DNA from: Azorinus chamasolen
Taxonomy: Eukaryota > Mollusca > Bivalvia > Cardiida > Solecurtidae
Length of the DNA: 64,000 nucleotides
Reading direction: 5' to 3'
NCBI GenBank assembly: GCA_963576725.1
Contig: OY755237.1
Span: forward strand, 61,619,873 to 61,683,872
The notes under the pieces are model-generated. The model was not told the DNA's origin. It saw only the letters and a list, made by a program, of their open reading frames with translations, and made no database searches. This document shows, piece after piece, positions 24,304 to 33,810 of the stretch. How positions within the stretch are numbered: the first letter of the stretch is position 1; each line of letters opens with the position of its first letter. The position numbers and the translations under genes were made by a program.

Positions 24304-24634
24304 GTATTACATGGAAGAATTCCCTACAATGAACACTTATTTTCAATAATAACATAAAAACTTGGTATTTGTTATGCTTAATCATTATTATGAAGATTGT
24401 CAATATGGAAAAATGACCCTGTGATACAAAATACACCGTTTTCATTGATACTTATAATTTTTGTTCTACAACAAAATACTATAATATCGACCTTGGTCAA
24501 ACATTTAACGGAACTAAAATACAAGCCAAATAGATACTAATACATTGCCAAATAACATATCAAACATAATTATAAAAGTTGTGTCTTCTTCAGTGTTTAT
24601 TAGCTTGGTTTTCTTGTGATATAATTCTTTTCCA

Positions 24635-24777
24635 TATAGGAGGAAATGCTCTATTTATCACAATGGTTTAAAAACTACAAAATTATAAAATGTTCATTTT
24701 CTATGGTAAATACTCCTTTTCGGTAGATTTAATCAAAGGGGTAGGATCTAAAAATAGCCTATGAGGTAATGTGTTAA
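24635..24777 (+). repeat. F2 MITE, right half only
   Basis: Starts near the hairpin apex (AGGAGGAAATGCTC), continues through ATTTATCACAATGG and TCCTTTTCGGTAGATTT, and ends GCCTATGAGGTAATGTGTTAA. The left arm is missing. Confidence 0.65.
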
Positions 24778-24994
24778 TATTCATGCAAAGAATAGTGGCA
24801 TTATGAATATTCATTAGCTGAATTTTTATGATGGCATAATTATCTACACAGGATGTGTTGGCTCAGGCAGAAACTGTTAAATTAGGTCTATATTATACGC
24901 AAACAGAGCAGACCCTGATCAGACTGCTCCTATAGGAGCTGGGTCTTCTCTGTTTGCAAATGCATGAATAGGAATATATGAAGGAACAGGTTAA
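24774..24994 (-). repeat. F1 hairpin MITE
   Basis: Shares its first TTAA with the preceding F2 half. The stem GCAAACAGAGCAGACCC has apex GCTCCTATAGGAGC at about 24,926, and the end is GAACAGGTTAA. 24,995-25,120 has nothing recognised. Confidence 0.7.
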
Positions 24995-25121
24995 ACTGTT
25001 CATTTTATATGGACTGTGAAACAAGAGCTAACATGATTTATAAATTATTTTGGATGGCTTGGGTTTTGAAGTATATGATTATTTGTTTTGAATGGTAATC
25101 AGAAAAGACCCATGTGCCCTG

Positions 25122-25465
25122 GGTCCAAGGTATAAAACTTCTGAGTCTGAGAGCATTCTCAAGTATCTGATTGGTTAGATTCTGAGCTAGCTCAGAATCT
25201 GACCAATCAGATGCTAGAGAATGATCTCAGACTCAAGCAAAATGTTTTATGACCTGTGGACCTGTGCAACTACTGTACCCATTCACATACTGCCTCAACC
25301 TGCAACTAAATTGGACCCCAAGATTATTAAACTTTTTGCTGAGTCTGAGATCATTTTCAAGTGTCTGATTGGTCAGGTTTTGAGCTTGTTCACAATTTGA
25401 CTAATGAGATAAGTGGGAATGAACTCAGAATCAGATATAAACGTTTAATAACCTCAGAGCCAGGG
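25122..25465. repeat. Two copies of a distinct palindrome family
   Basis: 25,122-25,262: CTGAGTCTGAGAGCATTCTC ... GAGAATGATCTCAGACTCA, a hairpin of about 100 bp with centre GAGCTAGCTC. A second, more decayed copy lies at 25,310-25,465 (CTGAGTCTGAGATCATT ... AATGAACTCAGAATCAG). The stems include CTGATTGGTCAG. The family is not related to F1-F6 and was not identified. Confidence 0.65.
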
Positions 25466-25567
25466 CTGAATTGATAAGAAGCCAGTGCACTAACTAATGT
25501 GCTGTCTGGATATGCAGCTTTACAAATCTGGACAACCTAATAAATATGAATATGTATGGTTTTACAG

Positions 25568-25694
25568 GGTAAAGATGTCCACTCCTGATGAGATGTTCAG
25601 TAGGATAGAGGTGGAGGATGGGCACAACCTTTGTCGCTGGGCGGGGGAGTTGTACCTAGAACTACACAATGGAACCTACACCACTCATGCCAAG
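25568..25694 (+). CDS. MAN2C1: MAN2C1 exon (first in window)
   Basis: Exon of the cytosolic/lysosome-independent GH38 alpha-mannosidase MAN2C1, which removes mannose from free oligosaccharides released during glycoprotein turnover. After one base completing a codon, the frame reads VKMSTPDEMFSRIEVEDGHN followed by LCRWAGELYLELHNGTYTTH and AK. The GELYLELHNGTYTTHA block is the hallmark that precedes the active-site histidine region in this subfamily. The acceptor is TTTTACAG at 25,560-25,567 and the donor GTAAAT at 25,695; the upstream intron is phase 2 and the downstream one phase 0. No further MAN2C1 exon was found between position 1 and here, so the N-terminal part, including the nucleophile aspartate, lies outside the window. 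Confidence 0.93.
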
Positions 25695-25771
25695 GTAAAT
25701 TATCAGAATATAGTACCATAAAACTCCTCTAAACCAGAATTCTAGTAGAGAAGAATTTTGATACTTTTAGG

Positions 25772-25866
25772 CAGGTGGCTGCTTAATGCAGGGTGAAAGT
25801 CATGCAGAAAGTTACTAATGGAGCTTTCTGCATGACTTCCTCCCTGCATTTAGCTGCCATCTATCT
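25772..25866. repeat. F3 hairpin
   Basis: GGCAGGTGGCTGCTTAATGC then, past the apex, GCATTTAGCTGCCATC; the inner arms are CATGCAGAAAG and CTTTCTGCATG. It lies 78 bp after the exon donor, with partial outer ends only. Confidence 0.65.
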
Positions 25867-25937
25867 CCAAGACCTATATTTATACTAAATTTAATGCCCA
25901 GTTTTAACTGTAATTGATTCAGCCTGACAAATTGGTA

Positions 25938-26022
25938 AAAATAGTGCAGACCAGGTTCAAACTGCTCCCAAAACAAAGACCCTCACCTGAAGGAGCAGTT
26001 AAATCAGGGTCTATACTATTCG
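25938..26022. repeat. F5-like hairpin, decayed
   Basis: AATAGTGCAGACCAGGTTCA and CAGGGTCTATACTATT are the arms, with CTCC/GGAG near the centre. No ends were recognised. Confidence 0.5.
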
Positions 26023-26229
26023 CTGCTTCATTTATTGCAGTTAAAGTTATCAAAACAGGGCCAAACTGACCTATTTAGGTCGAAATTGATGGAGAGGGAA
26101 GACTTTGTGACCTAATATTTATTGGCCTAGAGAATAAGGCACCCACTTAGGGACCAAAAGGTTGAAGGTTAATTTTAGCCCTGGTTTGAACCATGCACTG
26201 GTTCTTATGCTGCTGGTTAGGGCCACCAA

Positions 26230-26532
26230 CTAACCCTTTCCCAGTAAAATATTCATGTACGAAATAATGACATAATGAATATTTCTTGGCTGAATTTTTA
26301 TAATGGCATATGTACACATGAATTTTTGGTATTGGTAGAAACGGTGGAGGCAGGTGGTTGCTTAACCTTTATTCCATAGATACAGCTTTCGACACCTTTT
26401 CAAACAGAGTAGACCCAGATCAGACAGCAGCTATATCAAATCAGGATCTGCTCTGTTTGCTTATGAAATAAATATATACATGTAGTTAGAAAATGTCTTT
26501 GTTCATAGTGCCATTATAAAAAAATAAGTTAA
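26230..26532. repeat. Truncated F1 copies
   Basis: 26,230-26,345 is the left half of a reverse F1 (TAACCCTTTCCCAG ... TGGTATTGGTAGAAAC). 26,364-26,532 is a forward F1 (ATTCCATAGATAC, AAACAGAGTAGACCCAGATC, GGATCTGCTCTGTTTGC) whose right end was replaced at a TTAA by the next element. Confidence 0.55.
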
Positions 26533-26780
26533 CCCTTTACCCTGTTGAATACTTATGCATGAATTGATCACTTCATGAATATTCATTAACTGAACTTTTA
26601 TAAGGTAAACATTTAAAAGGAAAACGTTGGGTTAGAAAAACACTGAATAATCAGATGTATGTAATTTCATCAGCAAAAAGAGTAACATCTGATCAGACGG
26701 CTCCTGCAGGAGCCGTCTGTTCTGGGTGGACTCTGTTTACAAAGGTGTGAAAAGGTGCTTATATGAAGGAAATTGTTAAT
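26529..26780 (-). repeat. F1 hairpin MITE
   Basis: TTAACCCTTTACCCTG start, core hairpin at about 26,684-26,751 with apex GGCTCCTGCAGGAGCC, end GAAGGAAATTGTTAATT. It inserted at the edge of the previous F1. Confidence 0.65.
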
Positions 26781-26785
26781 TAATA

Positions 26786-27000
26786 TTCATGTTGTAAATG
26801 GTAAACCTTTTTTTTCTAATCGAGGTCTTTGATGAGGTTTTACATTGTATGTGGGAAATAAGTGTACAGTCACTTGCTAACAGTGTAGACCCAGAGCAAA
26901 GAGCTCCTAGAGGAGCCCATTGATCAGGGTCTGCATTGTTTGTCAATAAATATCCTCTCACAAATAATACATTTTCATACTGAATGGACTCTGAATACTG
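26786..27000. repeat. F4 hairpin MITE
   Basis: The core at 26,876-26,943 runs TGCTAACAGTGTAGACCC to CAGGGTCTGCATTGTTTG, with apex AGCTCCTAGAGGAGC. The right end appears cut by the tandem array that follows. Confidence 0.55.
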
Positions 27001-27009
27001 AATTTTTAT

Positions 27010-28500
27010 ACAGCCATTTTCAGACGGGATGGAAGTATTATGTGAAACCCTCCGGTGGTCGTGTGGTCGTCTTGATTTGTTTCTGGATGATAACTTTAGT
27101 TCTGTTTGTCCGATTTTCATGAAACTTTACATGTGCATTGATATCAATGAGGGCAGGAAACCTATTGATTATTGGCTTTACTAGACCAAGGTCAAGGTCA
27201 CTTTTCTAAAAATGGATGGTTTTTCAGTAGTATTTTTCCGTTTCCGGACGATAACTTTAGTTCTGTATGCTCGATGTTCATGAAACTCCACATGTGCATT
27301 GATATCAGTGAGGGCAGAAAGCTTATTGAATATGGGCTTTGCGAGACAAAGGTCAAGGTCATTTGTTTTCTAAAAATATTGTTTTTCTGTAGAATTTTCC
27401 CGTTTCCTGATGATAAATTTAGTTCTGTATGTCCTATCTTCATGAAACTTCACAAGTGCATACAAGTGAGGGCAAGAACCCTATTGAATATGGGCTTTGC
27501 CCAACCAAGGTCAATCTCACTTTTTCTAAAAATAGATTTTTTTTCAGTAGTATTTGTCTGTTTCTGGAAGATAACATCAGTTCTGTATTCCCGATCTTCA
27601 TGAAACTCCACATGTGCATTGGGAATAGTGAAGGCAGGAATCTTGTTGAATATGGGCTTTGCCTGACCAAGGTCAAGGTCATTTGTTTTCTAAAAATAGA
27701 TTGTTTTTCTGTAGAATTTCCCCTTTCTGGACTATAACTTTAGTTCTGTATGTCTGATCTTCATGAAACTCCACATATGCATTGATATCAATGAGGGCAG
27801 GAACCCTATTGAATATGGGCTTTGCCCGACCAAGGTCAAGGTCATTTTGTTCTAAAAATATATTGTTTTTCTGTTGAATCTTCCCGTTTCCGAACGATAA
27901 CTTTAGTTCTGTATGTCTGATCTTCCTGAAACTTCACATGTGCATTGATATCACCAAGGGCAGAAACCCTATTGATTATGGGCTTTACCAGACAAAGGTT
28001 AAGGTCACCTTTCCTAAAAATAGGAGTAGTAATTTTCCGTTTCCGGACAGTAACTTTAGTTCTGTATGCCCAATCTTCATTAAACTCCACATGTGCATTG
28101 ATATCAGTGAGGGCAGGAAACCTTTTGAATATGGGCCCGACTAAGGTCAAGTTCGTTTTTCTCTAAAGATTGATTGTTTTTCTGTAGAATTTTCCCATTT
28201 CCAGAACTTAAGTTTTTAAAGATGGATTCTCATGAAACTTCAAATGTGCATTGATATCAATGAGGGCAGGAACCCTATTGAATATGGTCTTTGCCTGACC
28301 AAGGTCAAGCTCACATTTCCTAAAAATAGATTGTTTTTCAGTAGAAATTTTTAGTTTCCTGACAGTAACTTTAGTTCTGTATATCCAATCTTCACAAAAC
28401 TTTACATGTGCATTGATATCGATGAGGGCAGGAACCCTACTGAATATGGGCTTTTCCCAACTAAGGTCAAGGTCACTTTTCCTTAAAATTGATCATTTTT
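27010..28500 (+). repeat. Tandem array, ~160-bp core, ~9 copies
   Basis: The unit contains TTTCCGGACGATAACTTTAG, TTCATGAAACTCCACATGTG, CATTGATATCAATGAGGGCA, GAATATGGGCTTTGCC and GACCAAGGTCAAGGTCA. It recurs at roughly 160-bp spacing (for example TTCATGAAACT-type motifs at about 27,117, 27,278, 27,440, 27,598 and 27,760), with diverged copies. The 160-bp period is not a multiple of three, and open frames across it (such as 27,172-27,603) are array sequence, not a gene. It resembles the internal core repeats of bivalve 'pearl'-like elements, by form only. Confidence 0.85.
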
Positions 28501-28638
28501 TGCTTTTTTGTTTAGGCTCTTATATAGATTTAAGGTAAAAAAATTATTAATTTCCGTGAACTATTGCCGCCTGATATGGAGTAATGGCCTTTCAACTGAA
28601 GACATTTGATGGGCGTATTTTGTGACATTTTGGCACTC

Positions 28639-28875
28639 TTGTTATTTGATATAAATGCCTTTCCATGTCTTTGCAAACGGAATAGACAAAAATCAGACAG
28701 CTTCTGTAGGAGCCATCTGATCAATGTCTGCCCTGTTTGCATATTGACTTGTATAAACTAGATTCTACAGTTTCTGTTTAGACCAAAAAGTCTGTGTTCA
28801 AAAACCATTATAAAATTTCAGCTAATAAATATTCATGGTATTATTTTTTCCATATTTTCCCAAGGGAAAGGTTAA
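28639..28875 (+). repeat. F1 hairpin MITE
   Basis: The core is at about 28,670-28,740 (GCAAACGGAATAGAC ... GTCTGCCCTGTTTGC, apex GCTTCTGTAGGAGC), with right end GGGAAAGGTTAA. Confidence 0.65.
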
Positions 28876-29072
28876 GCAATGATAATGGGAACATTCAACA
28901 TTCAAAGGTTTACATTTCTTGGTAAATGATCCACTACCACTGATCACTCTGCAGATCCTGTTAAAATATAGATACCATAATGTGTTTCATATGGACAGCA
29001 GATCTTGACCTACATTTTTTGTAATTTGGGAGTGACTTCATGATTTATTGATAGCTTGCCTTTATCTTACAG

Positions 29073-29261
29073 GTGAAAAAGATGAATAGGAAATGTGAGC
29101 GACTTCTACAAGATCTTGAATTTCTGTCATCTGTTGCCTTGGTTATGGAGAATGGAGCCAAGGCCAAGGATGTTTACAATCAGGAGGAGCTAGATCGACT
29201 TTGGAAACTGCTCTTGTTGAATCAGTTCCATGACGTATTGCCTGGGTCTTCTATTGGCATG
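29073..29261 (+). CDS. MAN2C1: MAN2C1 exon with zinc-ligand histidine
   Basis: 63 codons, phase 0 on both sides, acceptor TATCTTACAG and donor GTAAGG. The frame reads VKKMNRKCERLLQDLEFLSS and ends in LWKLLLLNQFHDVLPGSSIGM. The histidine of NQFHD corresponds by family alignment to the fourth zinc ligand of GH38 mannosidases (His471 in Drosophila Golgi mannosidase II). The V at the exon start is an internal codon, not a GTG start. Confidence 0.95.
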
Positions 29262-29286
29262 GTAAGGAGTGACTGATATAAATGTG

Positions 29287-29520
29287 TTAACCCCTTTCCT
29301 GATAGAGACACCTTTTGATGCATTTTCAAACAGAATAGATACATATCAGACCCCTGTAGTAACCATCTGATCAAGGTCTTTTCTGTTTACTTATAAAATA
29401 ATATAGATCTGATTCTACATGGTTAAACATTCCTTTTTTCCTGATGCCATTTTAAAAAGTGTAACTAATTAATATTCATACATTATTTTCTACATGAATA
29501 TTCACCAGATAAAGGGTTAA
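29287..29520 (+). repeat. F1 hairpin MITE
   Basis: TTAACCCCTTTCCTGAT to AAAGGGTTAA. The core has a diverged stem (AAACAGAATAGATACATATC ... GATCAAGGTCTTTTCTG). The insertion begins only 25 bp after the exon donor. Confidence 0.75.
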
Positions 29521-29535
29521 TCCTTTTGACATATA

Positions 29536-29838
29536 CAGTTGAACTTCGATATCTCAAACTCGGATAACTCGAACTTTAAGTTCAGTCCTTCCAAAACTTG
29601 CTATACAGAATTGCTATATATGTATATAATTACTCATATCTAGAAACACGTGTGACAGCTTAATGCAGGTCTAAAGTAATGCTGAAAGCTCCTGCAGAAG
29701 CTTTCAGCATTACTTTAGACCTGCATTAAGCTGTGAACTTAAGAAACTGTCCTGATGAGAAATCAGATAATTCAAACATCTGTTATCTCGAACTTATTTG
29801 TATGGTCCCTTGAAGTTCGAGATATCGAAGTTCAACTG
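29536..29838. mobile_element. TA-flanked MITE with F3-type core
   Basis: Terminal inverted repeats CAGTTGAACTTCGATATCTC and, at the right, GAGATATCGAAGTTCAACTG, about 300 bp in all. The centre (29,659-29,733) is a very clean hairpin, CAGCTTAATGCAGGTCTAAA to TTTAGACCTGCATTAAGCTG, with apex GCTCCTGCAGAAGC. The CAGTTGAAC ends resemble Tc1/pogo-type elements, while the stem is F3-like. Confidence 0.8.
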
Positions 29839-29917
29839 TGGTAAACTTGTTGCCTGCTATAATATCACAAAATACACTTTTCTTCCATTTTTTTAAAAAA
29901 AGACAGTATCCATTAAA

Positions 29918-30700
29918 ACATTTTTGTCAGTCCGGAGTCATTTCTAAGAAACAATTCGGATTTTTTCTTTGAAACTTTGAAAAAATTTGAGTAGCATAAG
30001 GACATGTGGCTCAGCATGTATCATTCATATTTATCTTGGAACACTAGAGTTATGGCTCTTTGTTTGCCAAAAATGTAACATTTTTGTGTGTCCAGAGCCA
30101 TATCTCAGAAACACTTTGGAGTTACTATGAAACTTTGTGTAATTGTTTAGTCCTATGAGGAAATGCCACCCTGTCAGTATCACTTATATTGATTATAAAA
30201 CACCTGTGTTACGGTCCTTTGTTTGACAAAAGCATTACTTTTTTGTCAGTCTTGAGTAATATCTGAGAAACAGTCTACAGTTTTTCTTTGAAATGTAGTG
30301 TAAATGCTTAGAACTTTAAGGAAACACCTAGGAAGTGTCACTCATATTGAACTTGGAACACAAGAGTTATGGCCCTTTGTGAAACACTTAACCTTATTTG
30401 TCTGTCTTTGTCATCTCAGAATTTTTTTGGACTTTTTCAATACATCTTTGTGTAAAGGTGTATTTGCATAAAGAAATGCCGCCCTGCAAGTATCACTCCC
30501 ATTTACCTTGGAACACCAGAGTTATGGCTCTTTGTTTGTAAAAAACTGAACCTATTGTCTCTCTGGTCAATAACTCTGGCCAATTTGCTTGTTGAATTTA
30601 TATTTTGCATACATAATAACCATGATTAGTAGATATGCAAGACACAATTTTCATGTGTTTAGCCCAAGGCATTTGAAGAATTACTTCCCCTTGAACTTTG
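29918..30700. repeat. Tandem array, ~155-160 bp core, ~4-5 copies
   Basis: Units begin AACATTTTTGTCAGTCCGGA or similar at about 29,918, 30,077, 30,235, 30,389 and 30,547. Shared parts are ATATCTCAGAAACA, GAAACTTTG, AAATGCCACCCTG, and AGTTATGGCTCTTTGTTTG. Copies are well diverged. Confidence 0.75.
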
Positions 30701-30784
30701 AATATATTTCTTTTGTTATCAAGGCTGCAGTACGGGTGTATTGAACACCTTTACTTATAGTTTTATGTTGTCACTGTATTTCAG

Positions 30785-30824
30785 GTGTATGAAGATGCTC
30801 ACAGGTATTAGTCTCATTTATCAC
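30785..30824 (+). pseudogene. Partial duplicate of MAN2C1 mini-exon
   Basis: The acceptor TGTATTTCAG plus the first 24 bases of the following mini-exon (VYEDAHRY) occur 50 bp upstream of the functional copy. Here the frame meets TAG straight away and the proper donor is missing. It is a dead partial exon duplication that still presents a good acceptor. Confidence 0.85.
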
Positions 30825-30834
30825 TGTATTTCAG

Positions 30835-30865
30835 GTGTATGAAGATGCTCACAGGTATTATGATG
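30835..30865 (+). CDS. MAN2C1: MAN2C1 mini-exon, 31 bp
   Basis: Encodes VYEDAHRYYD plus the first base of the next codon. It matches the HYED-type segment that follows the active-site block in vertebrate MAN2C1. Acceptor TTTCAG ending 30,834, donor GTAAGT from 30,866, phase 0 in and phase 1 out. The upstream exon's ...SIGM joins in frame. Confidence 0.88.
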
Positions 30866-30951
30866 GTAAGTGTAATGCAGAATATTATTTCTTAATAACC
30901 TAAGTACTTGTCATCTGCAAAACCTTTATCTGCTGCACTTTTCTTTAAAAA

Positions 30952-31097
30952 AGCAAACAGCTAGGATCCTGTTTAAACACTGAGTTATTTGGCATCTCAG
31001 CTTAATCAAACTGTTTGCTAAAGTAATTCGCTGTATGGTCTAGGTCTGCTCCATTTAAGAAGGCGTAAAATAGTGTTTGTATGAAGGAAAGACTTAA
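30952..31097. repeat. F6 hairpin and F1 remnant
   Basis: 30,952-31,020: GCAAACAGCTAGGATCCTG and CAAACTGTTTGC arms. 31,026-31,097: a leftover right arm of a reverse F1 (GGTCTAGGTCTGCTCC ... AAGGAAAGACTTAA). Confidence 0.5.
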
Positions 31098-31221
31098 ACG
31101 GTTATTCAGTATTAGTTGATTTGTGATAGTAATTCAATGAGTTATGTCATTTGATCTTACAAGTGTAGTGATAGTTTGTTTAGCAATGTCACTCATTGTT
31201 ATAGGGATGGTTTTTCCTTCC

Positions 31222-31450
31222 TTAACCCATTCCCTCTTAGGCTATTTTTATATCCATCCACTTTGAATAAATCTACCGAAAAGGAGCATTAACTAGAGAA
31301 AAGAAAAATAATAGAATTTTGTTGTTCTGAAACCATTGTGATAAATAGAGCATTTGCTCCTTAGGAGCAAATGCTCTATTTATCACAATGGTTTCAAAAA
31401 GTGACTTTTACAGAGGTGTAGAAAGGCGTATTTATGGAGGAAAGGGTTAA
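31222..31450 (-). repeat. F2 hairpin MITE, full length
   Basis: TTAACCCATTCCCTC start and GGAAAGGGTTAA end, 229 bp. The core at about 31,331-31,396 is GAAACCATTGTGATAAATAG to CTATTTATCACAATGGTTTC, with apex GCTCCTTAGGAGC. The side segment ACCGAAAAGGAGCATTAACT is typical of the family. 31,451-31,960 otherwise has nothing recognised. Confidence 0.85.
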
Positions 31451-31960
31451 CTGCCCATCTAAAAGAATATTGATTTGTACATTGCTGAAAGTGAGATAAT
31501 GAAAGAATAGATTCAGTGTTAAAATGCTATCTTTCTATCATGTCTTATTAAACCTGCTTGTGGTTAGCTTGACATAGTTAAAGTTTATGTGTTTGTGTAC
31601 ATTCATCTGATGAATTTTGTGTGACCTAAAACTTTCTTATATATTGTCAGATTTTAGTATTGTTTGGTACACTTACAAATTATGTGTATATCACACAACA
31701 ACCATCATTGTAGTGTGACTCAAGTTTGAATTGTCTCCCTTTCCAAGTTTTTGTATATAGATTTCGTCTGTGCTACAGCTCGACAAGCTGTCTGTTGGCA
31801 TCTGTTTCATGGCTTTTTTTTCTGCCGGGAAAGAACCAAACATTTTTTGTTCCACCCAAATATTTGTTAATTTTAGATTTGAAGTGTTGCCCCAACCTTT
31901 GTATTTTCTGTTACAAACCATATACCAACACTCTCAAACATTGGTTTTTTAATCTGTTAG

Positions 31961-32173
31961 ACATTATGAAGACTGGTACATCCATGCTGGAGAAGGCAAT
32001 GTCATCAGTACTCAAAGCAGACCAAACAGAATCTGTTCATGTTATATGGAACACCCAGTCCTGGGAGAGGTCAGAGGTCGTCTCCATAGCAAAAGCAAAA
32101 AGTTCACCTGCTGGAAAGAAGAGAAAAGTTTCAAGCAAAACCAGCCAGGAGGATAGTGAAGGAAACACTCTTT
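31961..32173 (+). CDS. MAN2C1: MAN2C1 exon, ~71 codons
   Basis: Joins the mini-exon (phase 1) to read DIMKTGTSMLEKAMSSVLKA, VHVIWNTQSWERSEVVSI and then a lysine/serine-rich stretch, PAGKKRKVSSKTSQEDSEG. The WNTQSWERSEVV part matches the 'VNTLPWKRIEV' position of mammalian MAN2C1. Acceptor CTGTTAG ending 31,960, donor GTAAGA at 32,174, phase 1 out. The Lys-rich insertion sits where the mammalian protein has a shorter glycine/histidine loop. Confidence 0.9.
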
Positions 32174-32220
32174 GTAAGAAACATTTACCTTGACATCATC
32201 TCAAATTATGTGTTTGTATT

Positions 32221-32455
32221 TACAGTAGGACCTGCCCATCAATAACCTGCCAATTTACAGTAGGATCGGTCACCAAAAAAGGGTCTAATTATGAGTCTGT
32301 AAGGCAGGTGGTAGCTTAATGCAGGCCAAAAGTAATGCAGGAAGCTCCTATAGGAGCGTCCTGCATTACTGTTAACCTACATTTAACAACCACATGCTTT
32401 TTAAGACTCCTGTTTTCAATAGATGAATGGCCGCTTAAGACATGTTCTGCTGTAC
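32221..32455. repeat. F3 MITE
   Basis: Outer ends CAGTAGGACCTGCCC and TTCTGCTGTA. The core at about 32,309-32,393 (GGCAGGTGGTAGCTTAATGC ... ATTTAACAACCACATGC) has apex AGCTCCTATAGGAGC. Confidence 0.65.
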
Positions 32456-32716
32456 TTGTATTTTTGGCTCAATTTAGATGACAAATAGCTGTCATATGAA
32501 AATATTTAGAATGTTTTTGATGTAAGGTTAGGGGATAAAATGCTAAGATCTTGGCCAAAGTGATAGAATGCAAACAAATATACATTTGTACATATTTAGT
32601 CATTATAGGAAGTTTGTTATGTATGAAAACCTAATTCATGTGTACTGTTTTTGTCAGTAATGTATAAAACATCCTGTGTGAGAAATCATCATAAAGACCA
32701 TCTGATTTATTTTGAT

Positions 32717-32764
32717 TGGCTATCTATAAAACAGATTTTCTGGCTATCTATAAAACAGATTTTC
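32717..32764. repeat. 24-bp tandem duplication next to acceptor
   Basis: GGCTATCTATAAAACAGATT plus TTCT occurs twice, ending 10 bp before the acceptor of the next MAN2C1 exon, so it duplicates part of its branch/polypyrimidine neighbourhood. Confidence 0.85.
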
Positions 32765-32774
32765 TAAATAACAG

Positions 32775-32854
32775 ATTATGTGACAGTTCCCAGCTATGGC
32801 TACAGTCCTCTGAAGCCAACAGAACCAGTCCAAAAAGCACTGATAAAAATGGAG
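32775..32854 (+). CDS. MAN2C1: MAN2C1 exon, VTVPSYGYSP
   Basis: Reads YVTVPSYGYSPLKPTEPVQK and ALIKME, matching 'LVTVPSMGYAP' of mammalian MAN2C1. Two AG acceptors are possible (after 32,774 and after 32,786). The first is chosen because it retains the conserved VTV and keeps phase 1. Donor GTAAGG at 32,855, phase 0 out. Confidence 0.85.
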
Positions 32855-32927
32855 GTAAGGTATACAGGACAGTTCGACATACCTATGAACTGTCTTTAAA
32901 AGGGTTGATATATCAAACCTAGACTTC

Positions 32928-33135
32928 TTAACCCTTACAATGTGAATTTTCAAATGGACTATTCCAAAATTCAAACAGGTCAAGCTTACAGTGAATAATT
33001 AGAGATTTTTTAAAGAAAAGTGTAACATGACAAACAGTGCAGACCCGGATGAGAGGGTGAGAGGGCTCCATTAGGAGCCCTCTCATCTGTGTCTACACTG
33101 TTTGCAAAAGAAATTACTGCATTGCAAGGGTTTAA
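32928..33135 (+). repeat. F4 hairpin MITE, full length
   Basis: TTAACCCTTACAATG to CATTGCAAGGGTTTAA. The core at about 33,029-33,105 is GACAAACAGTGCAGACCC to GGGTCTACACTGTTTGC, with apex GGCTCCATTAGGAGCC and a small GAGAGGGT duplication in the left arm. Confidence 0.8.
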
Positions 33136-33391
33136 AGCAATAGCAATAAGTCTTCGACTTCAAATAGTTTTGGATGCATGTATAACTTCCATTACAATTT
33201 TTTTCACTGCAGTGGATGTGCTCAGTGCCCATTTATTATTGAGTAAAGTAATATTCTGTTGCATACTGTGAATGATGTCTTACTGAAGATCATATGTATT
33301 TATCGTAAATCCCTAATTTATGACATTCACTACTACTCGGATAGGGAAAATTATAGCACAGTCTATTGTGCAGCAATTAAGGCTTCATCAT

Positions 33392-33641
33392 TTAACCCTT
33401 TACCTCAGATAAACACATTTTCATGCATCTGTAAACAGAGTAGACCCAGATCAGACGGCTCCTATAGGAGCCGTCTGATCAGGGTCTGCTCTGTTTGCTA
33501 ATGGAATTTGATAGGTCTGTTCCTTTACTTTCTAAAATGGCTACAATGTTCCATCTTCCTTATTTCGTTATAACTATATTCTCCATGAATGTTCAATAGG
33601 TATCGAAATTTGAAATAAACACAGAACAGGGAAAGGGTTAA
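33392..33641 (+). repeat. F1 hairpin MITE, full length, very clean core
   Basis: TTAACCCTTTACCTCAG to GGGAAAGGGTTAA, 250 bp. The core at 33,432-33,499 is 68 bp with two 34-base arms differing at three positions only. Apex CGGCTCCTATAGGAGCCG. A good reference copy for the family. The flanks to 33,810 carry nothing recognised. Confidence 0.88.
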
Positions 33642-33810
33642 GGCTGACTCCATACAGAAACTATTGTAAGTTCTAACATACAATGATTGCAACTTCCAGC
33701 TAGTTGCAGTCGTTATACTTTAGAACTTGCAAAAATTGTAGTGGAACAATCTTTAGTAAGATGGGGGCATGGAGTGTTGACTTGTAATTGTAGAGCCATC
33801 ATGGTTATCT

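Noticed and set aside
27172..27737. 143-aa and 102-aa open frames
   Set aside because: They lie wholly in the 160-bp tandem array and show the same peptide shifting frame from unit to unit.
29073..29276. GTG-started independent small protein
   Set aside because: It is an internal MAN2C1 exon with a proper acceptor and donor, and its end runs into the intron.
32787..32854. Alternative acceptor after 32,786 for the VTVPS exon
   Set aside because: It would remove the conserved VTV residues; the upstream AG gives the family sequence in the same phase.
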